DNA of 64,000 nt, taken from assembly GCA_002690865.1 (NCBI GenBank), contig NZGG01000046.1, positions 82,034 through 146,033 of the forward strand, given 5' to 3'. The notes under the pieces were generated by a model. The model saw only the letters and a list, made by a program, of their open reading frames with translations. It ran no database searches and was not told the DNA's origin. Source of the stretch: Gammaproteobacteria bacterium. Its GTDB lineage: Bacteria > Pseudomonadota > Gammaproteobacteria > Pseudomonadales > Azotimanducaceae. The translations under genes were made by a program, and so were the position numbers. This document shows, in pieces, positions 52,311 to 62,363 of the stretch (positions within the stretch are counted from its first letter, which is position 1; every line of letters begins with the position of its first letter).

Positions 52311-53065
52311 AAGACGAATCTTTACTGCGCTACAGTCGTCAGATAATGCTACCGGAAATCGGTATTGCAGGTCAGGAAAGATTACTCGACTCCCGGGTTC
52401 TAATTATGGGACTTGGTGGCTTAGGTTGCCCTGTGGCAATGTATTTAGCAGCCTCAGGCGTCGGACATCTTACGCTAGCAGATTTTGATATCGTTGAATT
52501 AAGTAATCTACAACGTCAGATCATTCATACGACCGAACGAATCGGTCTCAAAAAGGTAGAATCTGCTCGTATTGCAATTGAAGAACTTAACCCAAAGACT
52601 ATAGTATCCTGTGTTGCAGAGAAGATGGATATCCATAAACTTCATAAGGAAATAGCCCACGCAGATATAGTGATTGATTGCACTGATAATTTTTTGACCC
52701 GTTTCGAAATTAACGAAGTCTGTGTCGCTACCAAAACCCCGCTAGTAAGTGGAGCAGCAATACGTCTGGAAGGACAAGTATTGGTATATGATCCGAGTAT
52801 AGACTCATGCCCCTGTTACCGTTGTCTTCATGAAAACTCAAGAGAAGGGGCATTAAATTGTGCAGAGAATGGTGTAAGCGCAGTAACTGTTGGGGTTATA
52901 GGTACAATACAGGCTACTGAAGCTATTAAACTCCTTATTGGCTTTGGAGAAAGCCTCGCCGGTTACATACTTATTTTTGACGCGAAATATATGGAATGGA
53001 AAAAAATTAAATTAAACAAAAACTCAAAATGTAGTTGTTGTAGTATTACTGGTCAAGAAATTTAG
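52307..53065 (+). CDS. moeB: Molybdopterin-synthase adenylyltransferase MoeB/ThiF family
   Basis: An E1-like enzyme of 252 residues that adenylates the C-terminus of MoaD or a similar sulfur carrier. It shows '[19 protein letters not shown]', the ATP loop '[16 protein letters not shown]', the Arg-finger region '[10 protein letters not shown]', and two zinc Cys pairs ('CPCYRC' and 'CSCC' at the C-terminus). Its place after prmC is typical. It ends inside the convergent lipA gene (20-base overlap). Action on ThiS instead of MoaD cannot be excluded. Confidence 0.92.
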   Translation: MKDESLLRYSRQIMLPEIGIAGQERLLDSRVLIMGLGGLGCPVAMYLAASGVGHLTLADFDIVELSNLQRQIIHTTERIGLKKVESARIAIEELNPKTIVSCVAEKMDIHKLHKEIAHADIVIDCTDNFLTRFEINEVCVATKTPLVSGAAIRLEGQVLVYDPSIDSCPCYRCLHENSREGALNCAENGVSAVTVGVIGTIQATEAIKLLIGFGESLAGYILIFDAKYMEWKKIKLNKNSKCSCCSITGQEI

Positions 53066-53999
53066 CCTGCAAGTCAGCGTGATAAGAAGACCTCACCATG
53101 GGGCCACTTGCCACTGTTTTGAATCCTAATTGTTCCGCATAAGAACCGAGTGATTCAAACTCACTTGGATGCACGAATTTTTCGACGGCAAGATGATCCT
53201 TGCTCGGCTGTAAATATTGACCAAGAGTAACCATATCAACCTGATTTTCTAGCAAGTCTTTCAGCACACTTTTTATTTCTTCATTACTTTCTCCCAAACC
53301 TAACATTAGCCCTGATTTAGTCATGATAGTGGGGTTTTTTTCCTTGTAACGCTTAAGCAAAGCTAGCGACCATTCATAGTTAGCACCAGGACGTGCTTTC
53401 TTATAAAGTCTTGGAACTGTCTCTAAATTATGATTAAAAATATCTGGTGCAGATGATGATAATCGTTCAATGGCAACCTCCATTCTTCCACGAAAGTCAG
53501 GTACTAATATTTCCAAGCGCACATTAGGCGTTTGCTGCCTTATGGCATCGATACACTCTGCAAAGTGACCAGCACCACTATCTTTTAAATCATCTCGATC
53601 AACTGACGTCACAACGACATAATCCAACTCCATCTCAGCAATTGCGAGCGCAAGATTTTTAGGTTCATTTGAATCCAATATATTTGGCTTACCATGCGCA
53701 ACATCACAAAAAGGACAACGCCGTGTGCATATGTCACCCATAATCATAAACGTAGCCGTACCATGAGAAAAACACTCTGGCAAATTTGGACAGGTTGCTT
53801 CCTCACATACCGACGATAAATCTCTTGCACGCAATATTTTTTTAATTTTTTCAATGCGCGGAGTAGCAGGGACTCTAACTCTGATCCAATCTGGTTTCCT
53901 TGGAATTTTTTCTGACGGAATTACCTTAATTGGAATTCGTCGTACCTTTTCAGAACCACGTAACTTCTCACCCTGTACCAATCTAGTTCTTTTGACCAT
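53046..53999 (-). CDS. lipA: Lipoyl synthase
   Basis: A radical SAM enzyme that inserts two sulfurs into octanoyl groups. Both clusters are visible: auxiliary C65-x4-C70-x5-C76 ('[13 protein letters not shown]') and the radical SAM C91-x3-C95-x2-C98 ('[10 protein letters not shown]'). The C-terminal '[13 protein letters not shown]' supplies the Ser that ligates the auxiliary cluster. The 317-residue length is normal. It follows lipB directly, and the pair completes de novo protein lipoylation. Confidence 0.97.
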   Translation of the reverse strand: MVKRTRLVQGEKLRGSEKVRRIPIKVIPSEKIPRKPDWIRVRVPATPRIEKIKKILRARDLSSVCEEATCPNLPECFSHGTATFMIMGDICTRRCPFCDVAHGKPNILDSNEPKNLALAIAEMELDYVVVTSVDRDDLKDSGAGHFAECIDAIRQQTPNVRLEILVPDFRGRMEVAIERLSSSAPDIFNHNLETVPRLYKKARPGANYEWSLALLKRYKEKNPTIMTKSGLMLGLGESNEEIKSVLKDLLENQVDMVTLGQYLQPSKDHLAVEKFVHPSEFESLGSYAEQLGFKTVASGPMVRSSYHADLQAKFLDQ

Positions 54000-54000
54000 A

Positions 54001-54654
54001 TCAGATCGCTAACTTTTCTATTTCGAAAGAGGAATAATGGAATGCCCTTGTTACTTCCCGCACCAAACAACAGTGCAATCTTTCAATAACTGTATGTCCC
54101 CTTTCGCTGAATATATCAGTTACTTTTAAACCTCGGTACCCACAAGGATTGATGCGTGTAAAGGGCTCTAAATCCATATTCACATTCAAGCTAAAACCAT
54201 GATATGTGCGGCCTTTACTCACTCTAAAACCCAGCGCTGCAATCTTCTTGTCATTTACATAAACACCATGAGCCCGCTCCTCAGAGTGACTATCAACACC
54301 TACCGAATGAAGCGCAGCAACAATTGCCGTCTCGATACCAGTTACTAGCTGCTTAATACTAATACTTTTTCGTCTTAGATCTATCATCAAATAACCAACA
54401 ATCTGACCAGGCCCGTGATACGTTACCTGTCCTCCTCTATCACAGCGCACCACTTCGATATTTTTTGGATCTAGAACATGCTTCTCTTTCGCAGCTTGGC
54501 CAAGAGTATATATAGACGGATGTTCGAGGAGCCAAAACTGATCTAAGGTATTCAAAGTACGATCGGCTGTGAAGGCTTTCATTCTACAAACTGTTTCGCT
54601 ATACGGTTGCCTTCCTAATTTCTTTATAACTATAGTACTAGAAGAGACTCTCAT
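54001..54654 (-). CDS. lipB: Octanoyl-ACP:protein octanoyltransferase
   Basis: LipB moves octanoate from ACP to the lipoyl domains. The 217 residues show '[16 protein letters not shown]', '[24 protein letters not shown]', the catalytic Lys in '[11 protein letters not shown]' and Cys in '[12 protein letters not shown]'. The ATG chosen overlaps the ybeD stop by four bases (ATGA). An upstream extension inside ybeD is open but unneeded. Confidence 0.96.
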   Translation of the reverse strand: MRVSSSTIVIKKLGRQPYSETVCRMKAFTADRTLNTLDQFWLLEHPSIYTLGQAAKEKHVLDPKNIEVVRCDRGGQVTYHGPGQIVGYLMIDLRRKSISIKQLVTGIETAIVAALHSVGVDSHSEERAHGVYVNDKKIAALGFRVSKGRTYHGFSLNVNMDLEPFTRINPCGYRGLKVTDIFSERGHTVIERLHCCLVREVTRAFHYSSFEIEKLAI

Positions 54655-54911
54655 AAAACTAAACGAACCATAGAACAATTTTTTAGTTCCGCAAACATTG
54701 ATTTTAGCTGTTGTTCGCCTTGGGCGAAAAACTGGAAGGTAATGGAGGTATATTTCCCTTCACGACTCATTCGCTCGCTAGTCTTTGCAAGCGACAAAGA
54801 AGGATCATATTTCAATAATATTTGCATCACGGTCATAAAAAACTTTGGCGATGTCGTACCAATGACTTTGATGGGGTACTCACAAGGAAATTGTATTTTC
54901 AAGTTTTCCAA
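54651..54911 (-). CDS. ybeD: YbeD/DUF493 family protein
   Basis: An 86-residue ACT-like small protein conserved next to lipB. 'FPCEYPIKVIGTTSPKF' and 'REGKYTSITFQFFAQGEQQL' are the family segments. Its function is not established; a link to lipoate metabolism is assumed from gene order. It lies 10 bases after dacA in the same direction. Confidence 0.9.
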   Translation of the reverse strand: MENLKIQFPCEYPIKVIGTTSPKFFMTVMQILLKYDPSLSLAKTSERMSREGKYTSITFQFFAQGEQQLKSMFAELKNCSMVRLVL

Positions 54912-54921
54912 TGGGATTCTA

Positions 54922-56094
54922 TTATTCAGCCCTCAGTGGGTCGCCCCCGAATAGCCTGACAAAAAATAAGTGGATAGTGTCCCAAAATCGCCTGAATATA
55001 CCAGCTTCTTCAACGGAGTTAAGTGCTACCAACGGAACCGCTAAAATTTCTTCTTCACCGAGAAAAACTGATAAACTGCCTAACTCTTGTCCCTCGCGCA
55101 GTGGAGCTTTTATCTCAGAATCTATCTCTAGGTTCGCCACCAAATCTCCTACAGATCCATCAGGCACAGTTACCACAATATCTTCTGTCAGACCTAAATT
55201 GATCGTGTTATGCATGCCATTCCAGATACGAGCCTTACGTAACGACTCGTTTGACCTATATAAATCAACGGTATCATAATAACGAAACCCATAAGCCAAT
55301 AGCTTCTGACTTTCCTCCGCCCTTATCGCTTTAGACGTCGCTCCCATGACTACCGTAATCAGTCTCATTCCATCGCGAGCGGACGATGAAATTAAGCAAT
55401 ATCCGGCAGCCTCCGTGTGACCAGTTTTCACGCCGTCGACAGTTTTATCGCGAAATAACAACGTATTTCTATTCCGTTGTGAAATACCATTATAGGTAAA
55501 GCTTTTTTCAGAGTACATTTTATAATGCTCTGGAAAATTGCCTATAAGCTCTTTAGTCAGAATAGCCAGATCTTGTGCGGAGGTATAATGATCCTCGTGG
55601 GGCCATCCGGTTGCATTAACAAAGTTAGTATTTAACATACCTAAACGAATAGCATGCTTATTCATAAGATCTGCAAAAACATCTTCACCTCCCGCAATAT
55701 ATTCTGCAAGTGCAACACTAGCATCATTACCAGACTGGATAATAATCCCTCGCATTAGATCTTCTAATTTTACTTTAGTACCTTCCTGAATAAACATTAA
55801 GGACCCTTTCATACGCCAAGCTTTTACGCTTACAGGAACATAATCAGACAAACTAATTAAATTATTCTGGATTTGGAGAGCCCCAATATAACCGGTCATA
55901 ATCTTAGTTAAACTGGCGGGAGGTAACCGCTGGCTGCTATTGTAATTAGCAAGGACTTTCCCTGTCCTGCCATCTATGAGGATATAGGCCTCAGCAGATA
56001 ACTGCGGAGGAGCGGGGATAATAGAACCACTAGCTGCACCAACAAAAAACAGCCACAACTGCATTAATACTAGAGCAAAGAACCGAACAAACAT
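54922..56094 (-). CDS. dacA: D-alanyl-D-alanine carboxypeptidase (PBP5/6 family)
   Basis: This periplasmic penicillin-binding protein trims the terminal D-Ala of peptidoglycan pentapeptides. The catalytic motifs are S61-x-x-K64 ('ASLTKIMTGY'), S121-G-N ('IIQSGNDAS') and K223-T-G ('GVKTGHTEAAGYC'). A signal peptide precedes 'SIIPAPPQLSAEAYILID'. The C-terminal beta domain and the final amphipathic helix ('FWDTIHLFFVRLFGG') anchor it to the membrane. The 390-residue length fits. In Pseudomonas the gene here is called dacC. Confidence 0.95.
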   Translation of the reverse strand: MFVRFFALVLMQLWLFFVGAASGSIIPAPPQLSAEAYILIDGRTGKVLANYNSSQRLPPASLTKIMTGYIGALQIQNNLISLSDYVPVSVKAWRMKGSLMFIQEGTKVKLEDLMRGIIIQSGNDASVALAEYIAGGEDVFADLMNKHAIRLGMLNTNFVNATGWPHEDHYTSAQDLAILTKELIGNFPEHYKMYSEKSFTYNGISQRNRNTLLFRDKTVDGVKTGHTEAAGYCLISSSARDGMRLITVVMGATSKAIRAEESQKLLAYGFRYYDTVDLYRSNESLRKARIWNGMHNTINLGLTEDIVVTVPDGSVGDLVANLEIDSEIKAPLREGQELGSLSVFLGEEEILAVPLVALNSVEEAGIFRRFWDTIHLFFVRLFGGDPLRAE

Positions 56095-56111
56095 GATTAA
56101 TCTTCCTTAGT

Positions 56112-56837
56112 CTAATCCACCATTATTTTGACCGGCTTACCCATACCCGCCTCTTCTATAATATCTTTAAGAGCATATCCATGTAGCTCTCCATAAATTG
56201 GACCGATCCAAACCTTATGAAGCGAACCGTCGTCAATCTTGCTTTCCAAGAGCCTAATATTAAATTCATAACCATGCTGAGATATTAAAGCCTTAATAGC
56301 TTGTAAAAAAAGCAAAGCACGGTGTTTTTCCGAAAAGGCTCCCGTCTGCAAATAATAACTACCATTATTTTCCTCACTAGCACGCTCGGGATAATTCATT
56401 TCATCAATCGCCTCTACTACAACTGCAGTAGTACCCTTCTGTTCAAAATCCAGCTGCTTAGCAGCTGCTAGGGAGAGATCAATAATTCTGTCCTCATAAA
56501 ATGGGCCACGATCATTTACTCTAAGGGTCATACTTTTACCATTTTCAAGATTTGTGACTTTAACGAAAGTCGGCAAAGGTAACGTTTTATGGGCAGCAGA
56601 TATACTGTTCATATCATATATTTCACCATTTGCTGTTAAATTACCGTGGAATTTTTGACCGTACCACGAAGCAATTCCAATCTCCCGATACCCAAGACTA
56701 TCCTGCATTACCTTGTACTTCTTTCCAAAAACCTCATAAGTTCCTGGTTCTCTTCGCACAATTGGATCTACTGCACAGCCCTCAATTACTAGGGGTAGAA
56801 GCAAACATATTAACCGCATATCAAGTCTTTGCATCAT
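56112..56837 (-). CDS. rlpA: Septal-ring lytic transglycosylase/lipoprotein RlpA with SPOR domain
   Basis: RlpA cuts glycan strands lacking stem peptides. A lipoprotein signal ('LLPLVIEGCAV') is followed by the double-psi barrel: 'GIASWYGQKFHGNLTANGEIYDMNSISAAHKTL' and 'TLRVNDRGPF' with the catalytic Asp. The C-terminal SPOR domain, which binds denuded septal glycan, covers about residues 160-241 ('YYLQTGAFSEKHRALLFLQ'). Two adjacent Met codons begin the frame. It lies between mltB and dacA as in Pseudomonas. Confidence 0.93.
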   Translation of the reverse strand: MMQRLDMRLICLLLPLVIEGCAVDPIVRREPGTYEVFGKKYKVMQDSLGYREIGIASWYGQKFHGNLTANGEIYDMNSISAAHKTLPLPTFVKVTNLENGKSMTLRVNDRGPFYEDRIIDLSLAAAKQLDFEQKGTTAVVVEAIDEMNYPERASEENNGSYYLQTGAFSEKHRALLFLQAIKALISQHGYEFNIRLLESKIDDGSLHKVWIGPIYGELHGYALKDIIEEAGMGKPVKIMVD

Positions 56838-56860
56838 AATATAAAGCTATAACAAGGGAT

Positions 56861-56884
56861 GGTTTGCTAGGAAATCAGCAAACC
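56861..56884 (-). other. Hairpin between mltB and rlpA
   Basis: GGTTTGCT and AGCAAACC make a perfect 8-bp stem around an 8-base loop in the 60-base gap. There is no T-run. It could attenuate transcription or shape the mRNA just before the rlpA ribosome site. Confidence 0.4.
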
Positions 56885-56897
56885 TAGCGCACCAAAA

Positions 56898-57860
56898 CTA
56901 TTTATTTAAAGCCTCACTTAGTTGAAAAACTGCCATCGCATAGAGTTTGCTATGGTTATATCTGGTGATAACATAAAAGTTATTAAATCCCAACCAATAT
57001 TCTGAACCTTTCTTACCCAAAAGCTTCATAGGCGATACAAGTGCGTTTTGTTGAGCACCCGCTATAACCCCAAACTGTTCTATATCAGACCAAATAAAAC
57101 TTGGCTTAAGAGATACATTAAATATTGAGTCATCGACGTCCTTTACATCAAGTCGGACGGCAACTTGTCCATCAGACCATCCATGCTCTGATAAGTAATT
57201 TGCAACACTGCCAACTGCATCCACAGGGTTCCGCCAAATATCACGAATACCGTCTCCATCAAAGTCAACGGCATAACTCCTAAAGCTGCTAGAAATAAAC
57301 TGCCCATAGCCCATAGCTCCAGCATAAGAGCCCCTGAGCTCGGTTATGTTTTGTTTTTCTTCTCGTGCCAATAAAAAAAACTCATAAAGCTCTTTCCGAA
57401 AAAAAGACGCTCGAGGTGGATAATCAAAAGCAAGGGTTGTGAGAGCATCGAGCACTCTATAATTTCCGAGATAACGACCGTACATAGTCTCCACGCCAAT
57501 GACTGCAGTTACTACAGCTGGCGGGACGCCATAAACTTCCCAAGCGCGATTCAACGTATCGTCATAGGTTTTCATGAAGCGTTTACCTGCTGAAATTCTT
57601 GGCTCTCTCAGAAAAATATCTTGATATTCACTCCATTCTAATATTTTTTCAGCGGGCCTAGAAATTGCTTCGATAATACTTTTTTTATATTCTGCCTCAC
57701 TAAATATATCCAGTAATTCAGATTCAGAGAAGTTCTTAGAAATCGCCAGATTTCTGACGAACTTCTTGACGTCCTCCCGAGTTGAGTAGTTTTCACTAAA
57801 AACAGTATGTGTTTGAAACATCAAAAAAATTGCGCATAAAACTCTTACTATCAATATCAA
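56898..57860 (-). CDS. mltB: Lytic murein transglycosylase B
   Basis: The enzyme cleaves peptidoglycan to 1,6-anhydro-muropeptides. The catalytic Glu is E124 in 'AVIGVETMYGRYLG', followed by 'LDALTTLAFDYPPRASFFRKELYEF', 'GSYAGAMGYGQFISSSFRSYAVDFDGDG' and 'YNHSKLYAMAVFQLSEAL'. The N-terminus has a signal peptide without a clear lipobox, so it is probably a soluble periplasmic form. The length is 320 residues. It follows rodA by six bases. Confidence 0.95.
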   Translation of the reverse strand: MILIVRVLCAIFLMFQTHTVFSENYSTREDVKKFVRNLAISKNFSESELLDIFSEAEYKKSIIEAISRPAEKILEWSEYQDIFLREPRISAGKRFMKTYDDTLNRAWEVYGVPPAVVTAVIGVETMYGRYLGNYRVLDALTTLAFDYPPRASFFRKELYEFFLLAREEKQNITELRGSYAGAMGYGQFISSSFRSYAVDFDGDGIRDIWRNPVDAVGSVANYLSEHGWSDGQVAVRLDVKDVDDSIFNVSLKPSFIWSDIEQFGVIAGAQQNALVSPMKLLGKKGSEYWLGFNNFYVITRYNHSKLYAMAVFQLSEALNK

Positions 57861-57866
57861 GCTCCT

Positions 57867-59006
57867 CTATAGCATAATTCTTTTGTGGGTATGAATTGAC
57901 ATCATAATCCCAAAACCCGCGAATATCGTCAGTATTGATGTCCCACCATAGCTCACTAGGGGCAGCGGGATGCCAACGACTGGAAGTAGACCACTGACCA
58001 TTGCAATATTTACAAAAACATAAACAAAAAAAGTAAAGGTGATACTACCCGTCAACAAACGACCAAAAGTATCCTGAGCCTGGATTGCTATCATAATGCC
58101 TCTTCCCATAAGTAAAAGGTACATTACAAGCAGAAAAACAACACCCAAAAACCCCATTTCTTCTGCGAGTACAGCAATAATAAAATCAGTCTGGCTTTCA
58201 GGAAGAAAGTCCAAATGTGATTGCGTCCCTTCAAAAAGTCCTTTACCTGACAAGCCACCAGATCCAATAGCTGTTTTCGACTGGATGATATTCCAGCCAT
58301 CACCAAGAGGATCTCTCTCAGGATCTATCAGGGAAAGAATTCTACGTTGTTGATAATCTCGTAATAAAAACCATACCGCTGGGGCGGAAAGCACAGCAAA
58401 CCCTAGCGCCCCAAAAACAAATTTCCACGCTATCCCTGCCAAAAGTAAGACGAGGATGCCAGAGACACAAATTATGAGTGCAGTTCCAAGATCCGGCTGG
58501 GGCACAACGAGAGCCGTGGGAATTATTATAATAATAAGTGCCCAAAAAATATGTCTTTTCCTGGGTGGCAAATGCCGATCGTGGAAATACGATGCGAGAG
58601 CCATTGGTAACGCAAGTTTCATGACTTCTGACGGTTGAAACCCAACAAAACCTGGAATTCGTAGCCATCGTCTTGAGCCATTAACTTCAGTTCCAAACAA
58701 ATATGTTGCAACTAACAAAAATATAGCAGCAATAAATAACCAAGGTGCAATTCGCTGGTAAAAAATAGGCGAAATCTGCGCTAAGATGACCATCACCAAC
58801 ACTGCAAAACCTATCTTCATCATTTGTGAAATAACTGCCGACTGGTTTGGATAAACAGCGCTATACAGCACTAGCAGACCATATGCAGATATAATGCTAA
58901 GAAGAATTATTATTGTAAAATCTAAATGCACCTTGTCACCAATACCTAAACTCCGCTCAAAACTATCACCTGTATCCGACAATCTTCTAACGAAATCCTG
59001 AGTCAT
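57867..59006 (-). CDS. rodA: Rod-shape peptidoglycan polymerase RodA
   Basis: A SEDS-family glycosyltransferase of 379 residues with about ten membrane segments. 'GSRRWLRIPGFVGFQPSEVMKLALPMALA' and 'PDLGTALIICVSGI' are signature stretches, as is 'WNIIQSKTAIGSGGLSGKGLFEGTQSHLDFLPESQTDFI'. 'GLLPVVGIPLPLVSYGGTS' near the C-terminus completes the family pattern. It polymerises lipid II during elongation together with PBP2; the two genes overlap by four bases. Confidence 0.96.
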   Translation of the reverse strand: MTQDFVRRLSDTGDSFERSLGIGDKVHLDFTIIILLSIISAYGLLVLYSAVYPNQSAVISQMMKIGFAVLVMVILAQISPIFYQRIAPWLFIAAIFLLVATYLFGTEVNGSRRWLRIPGFVGFQPSEVMKLALPMALASYFHDRHLPPRKRHIFWALIIIIIPTALVVPQPDLGTALIICVSGILVLLLAGIAWKFVFGALGFAVLSAPAVWFLLRDYQQRRILSLIDPERDPLGDGWNIIQSKTAIGSGGLSGKGLFEGTQSHLDFLPESQTDFIIAVLAEEMGFLGVVFLLVMYLLLMGRGIMIAIQAQDTFGRLLTGSITFTFFVYVFVNIAMVSGLLPVVGIPLPLVSYGGTSILTIFAGFGIMMSIHTHKRIML

Positions 59007-60892
59007 AACTTACTTAGCTCAGTTGTGGAGTTTTGTTTGTTCAAATAATAATCTATAACTTCACGAGCAACAGGCGCCGCAATTTCACTACCACCTCCAC
59101 CATTTTCAACTAAAACTGCCAGAGCAATTTGAGGCTTTTCGATGGGGGCGAACGCTATAAACCACGCATGTTTGCGTTGTCGTTCAGAAAGTTCATTTTC
59201 ATTGTACTCCTCTCCTTGTTTGATACTAACTACCTGAGCCGTTCCAGACTTTCCAGCCATCCTATAGCTTATGTCTTTCCCAATATAAGCCCATGCTGTG
59301 CCATTCTCCCCTAACTCCTGGTTCCCGCGATGTACAACTTTTTCCATAGCTACAATAATTTCATCCCAGATATAATCTGGTACTATATTAATATCATTAA
59401 ACCTCTCGTCTTCATCAAGCTCATGACCACTCTTAAGCATCCTCGGAGATCTCCATTTACCACGATTTGCAATAAGCGTAACAGCTGTTGCCATTTGTAG
59501 TGGAGTGACCAACATATCTCCTTGACCAATACCTATATTTACAGTATCTCCTGGAAACCAAGCCAAACCTCGATACTCCTTTTTCCATGCTACCGACGGT
59601 AGCAATCCTGATCTTGCCTCTGGAAGATCTAAAGCAGTATTCTGACCAAAGCCGAATTGTTCTAAATGTTGATGAATACGATTAATTCCAAGTTTCACCG
59701 CCAAACTATAGAAGTAAACGTTGCAAGATCTGTAAATTGCTTTTTGCAGGCTTACTTCACCGTGGCCGCCCGTATCATCTAAACGCCAATTCCAATCTCT
59801 ATACAAACGATCTTCGTTCGGCAACCGGAACCATCCTGGATCGGAGATAACATCATCAGCACTGATAGTACCAGTCACAAGCCCCGCAATACCCAGCAAT
59901 GGTTTTATAGTGGAACCTGGTTCATATTGACCCTGCAAGGCTCTGTTGAACAGTGGTACGTCTACAGACTCGAGCAAGCCAGCATAGGTCTCGTGATCTA
60001 TGCCTGTTACAAATAAATTAGGGTCGTAAGAAGGCTTGCTTACTAAAGCGAGGACACCTCCTGTACTCGGTTCAATAGCCACCACTGTACCGCGTCGTTC
60101 AGCTAGTGCTGCGCTCGCAACTCTTTGCAAACCAGCATCGACATGCAATGTTATATCCCTGCCAAACTTAGGATTGACAGAATCCAGCTCCTTCATGACT
60201 ACGCCTCTAGCATTTGTTTCTACCCGTCTATAACCTACCGTGCCCAAAAGGATATTCTCATAGTGCTTTTCTACCCCAATTTTTCCAATATGATTTGTTC
60301 CAGAATATGCCACTGGGTCTAGACGTTTAGCATCAGTCTCATTTATCCGCCTCACTGACCCTACTGCATGAGCCATTAGAGCCCCCTGCGGATAGTGTCT
60401 TACAAGCCTGGCCTCGACCTGCACCCCAGGCAAGCTATTTTTATTTACAACGATTCGTGCATGATCTGCGGCTGAAAGTCTAAAAATCACTGGCACTGGC
60501 TCGTAGGGTCTTTGTCTTCGCGCGAGCCTTCTTTTAAATGCTTGCTGGTCCTCTGCAGACAACCCAATTAGCTCATCTATTTTTGATAGCGTTACTTCAA
60601 TATCACGAGATATCTCCTTAATAACAGTGAGATTCAATGAGGGGATATTATGAGCAATCAGTTCTCCATGCCGATCATATATAAGACCTCGTACCGGTGG
60701 TATAGCCTTAACCTGAATTCGATTTTTATCAGATAGTGTTGTATATATATCGTGCTGGATAATCTGCAAATAAAATAAGCGTCCGAAAAGAAACAACGTA
60801 AGCGCTATTAAAACTAAAAATCCTATTACGGCTCGTTCAAAAAATATCTTGCTTTCGCCAGAGTGGTCTTTTAGGACAAGTGGCTCTCCCAT
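59003..60892 (-). CDS. mrdA: Penicillin-binding protein 2
   Basis: The elongation-specific transpeptidase (629 residues). One N-terminal membrane span ('IGFLVLIALTLFLFGRLFYL') is followed by the pedestal domain ('PVRGLIYDRHGELIA'). Transpeptidase motifs are S327-x-x-K330 ('YEPGSTIKPLLG'), 'SCN' ('YRSCNVYFYS') and 'KSGT' ('MAGKSGTAQV'). It crosslinks the strands made by RodA. Confidence 0.96.
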   Translation of the reverse strand: MGEPLVLKDHSGESKIFFERAVIGFLVLIALTLFLFGRLFYLQIIQHDIYTTLSDKNRIQVKAIPPVRGLIYDRHGELIAHNIPSLNLTVIKEISRDIEVTLSKIDELIGLSAEDQQAFKRRLARRQRPYEPVPVIFRLSAADHARIVVNKNSLPGVQVEARLVRHYPQGALMAHAVGSVRRINETDAKRLDPVAYSGTNHIGKIGVEKHYENILLGTVGYRRVETNARGVVMKELDSVNPKFGRDITLHVDAGLQRVASAALAERRGTVVAIEPSTGGVLALVSKPSYDPNLFVTGIDHETYAGLLESVDVPLFNRALQGQYEPGSTIKPLLGIAGLVTGTISADDVISDPGWFRLPNEDRLYRDWNWRLDDTGGHGEVSLQKAIYRSCNVYFYSLAVKLGINRIHQHLEQFGFGQNTALDLPEARSGLLPSVAWKKEYRGLAWFPGDTVNIGIGQGDMLVTPLQMATAVTLIANRGKWRSPRMLKSGHELDEDERFNDINIVPDYIWDEIIVAMEKVVHRGNQELGENGTAWAYIGKDISYRMAGKSGTAQVVSIKQGEEYNENELSERQRKHAWFIAFAPIEKPQIALAVLVENGGGGSEIAAPVAREVIDYYLNKQNSTTELSKL

Positions 60893-60898
60893 GTATCT

Positions 60899-61366
60899 CT
60901 ACCTGTGATAAGGATGATGTTTGATCATCGTCCAAGCTCTATAAATCTGCTCAAGTATTAACACAGGCACGAAAGCATGAGGGAAGGTTAAACGCGACAG
61001 AGACCAGATATCATCTGCGCTATCAAGTAAGGCTTTATCCAACCCATCGGGGCCTCCTACAAAAAACTGTACCATTTGGTAATCTTTTAACCAATTTCTG
61101 AGATGACTTGTTAAATCCTCAGAAGACCAAATTTTTCCCGTTGTCGCCATAACAACCTTGCGAGAATGAGGTACAGATATCGATCTTATTTTTTCAAACT
61201 CGGTCCTAACGAGAGCCTGAGTTAACGCACCCTTTGTCCTCTTGGGTAAGGGGATTTCTCTCAGAGATAATCCCCATTCCCTTGGAATGCGTCGGCGATA
61301 TTCATCTAAACCATCACGTAACCAAGAAGGAGGTCTATTCCCCACAGTTACAACTTCCAACTTCAT
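60899..61366 (-). CDS. rlmH: 23S rRNA (pseudouridine1915-N3)-methyltransferase
   Basis: A 155-residue SPOUT methylase: 'KLEVVTVGNRPPSWLRDGLDEYRRRIPRE', the knot segment 'VQFFVGGPDGLDKALLDSADDIWSLSRLTFPHAFVPVLILEQIYRAW' and the final 'HHPYHR' are diagnostic. It methylates pseudouridine 1915 in helix 69. It follows rsfS by three bases. Confidence 0.97.
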   Translation of the reverse strand: MKLEVVTVGNRPPSWLRDGLDEYRRRIPREWGLSLREIPLPKRTKGALTQALVRTEFEKIRSISVPHSRKVVMATTGKIWSSEDLTSHLRNWLKDYQMVQFFVGGPDGLDKALLDSADDIWSLSRLTFPHAFVPVLILEQIYRAWTMIKHHPYHR

Positions 61367-61369
61367 TAC

Positions 61370-61717
61370 TTACTCCTGAAGTTCCCTTTGAGACGGGGAC
61401 ATACTCCACAACCTCTCTAGGTCGTAAAACTCCCTTACTTTTGGGAGCATCACGTGGACCAAAACATCAGCAAGATCGACTAATACCCATTCCCCTTCTA
61501 ACATACCTTCCACACCAATAGGTTTTATATGGATTCTTCGCACTTCCTCTATTACGCTTTCTCCCAGGGCTTTGACTTGCCGAACTGAGGTTCCGCTCGC
61601 AACAACCATATAATCCGTTATATCGGTCTGATCAAATACTTCCAGACACTGAATATCTTCACCCTTTCGATTAATCAAAGCCTGAATAACCATATCCTTC
61701 AGCTCTAAATTAGGCAT
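61370..61717 (-). CDS. rsfS: Ribosome silencing factor RsfS
   Basis: A 115-residue protein binding L14 to block subunit joining in starvation. 'DIQCLEVFDQTDITDYMVVASGTSVRQVKALGESV' and 'GEWVLVDLADVLVHVMLPKVREFYDLERLW' are the family signature. The ATG chosen overlaps the end of nadD by eight bases and has GGGG before it; sixteen additional codons are open upstream inside nadD but are not needed. Confidence 0.96.
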   Translation of the reverse strand: MPNLELKDMVIQALINRKGEDIQCLEVFDQTDITDYMVVASGTSVRQVKALGESVIEEVRRIHIKPIGVEGMLEGEWVLVDLADVLVHVMLPKVREFYDLERLWSMSPSQRELQE

Positions 61718-62363
61718 GAATATGTGCCCCCCGGTACAAACCATGACGCTGTATGTAATTCTCAACTTTAGATGTTAAATGCATCGAGGGTTTTAGACCA
61801 CGGTGAAAAGCTTCTCTAATTTCTGTTGAGGAAATATCGACTTGCTCCAATTCCAAGAGGCATACTTTCCCTCCTGACTGATCATTAAATTGGCCCAACG
61901 AACATATCCTATCTTTCATCCAACCATTCATCTCCTCAGAAAAATTTACTTCATATCCAGGCCTCTTTAAAACAATAATATGACAAAGCTGACAGATATC
62001 ATCACATCTATACCAATCGTCAAATAGAGAAAATGCATCTATGCCCATAACCAAATAAATAGCGTCTCTTAAACCAACCTCTCTACGCAGCGAATTTAGG
62101 GTATCAACTGAATAGGATGGACCTTCTCGATAGATTTCTCGATCGTCGATAACAATACCCGGGAAACCCTCAACGGCAAGTCGAAGCATTGCGAGACGAT
62201 GGTCTGCTGATGACTCGGGTAATTTCTTGTGAGGCGGTTGCGAAGATGGTACCAGCCTAACTTCTTTTACTGACAAAATATTTTTTACATGATGGGCTGA
62301 AAGAAGATGTCCTAAATGTATTGGATCAAAGGTGCCTCCCAAAACAGCGATCTCATTTTTCAT
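61710..62363 (-). CDS. nadD: Nicotinate-nucleotide adenylyltransferase
   Basis: NadD makes nicotinic acid adenine dinucleotide for NAD synthesis. The nucleotidyltransferase motifs are '[20 protein letters not shown]' (with HxGH) and '[14 protein letters not shown]' (ISSTxIR). The 217-residue length is normal. It overlaps proA by four bases upstream and rsfS downstream, so proA-nadD-rsfS-rlmH are translationally linked. Confidence 0.96.
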   Translation of the reverse strand: MKNEIAVLGGTFDPIHLGHLLSAHHVKNILSVKEVRLVPSSQPPHKKLPESSADHRLAMLRLAVEGFPGIVIDDREIYREGPSYSVDTLNSLRREVGLRDAIYLVMGIDAFSLFDDWYRCDDICQLCHIIVLKRPGYEVNFSEEMNGWMKDRICSLGQFNDQSGGKVCLLELEQVDISSTEIREAFHRGLKPSMHLTSKVENYIQRHGLYRGAHIHA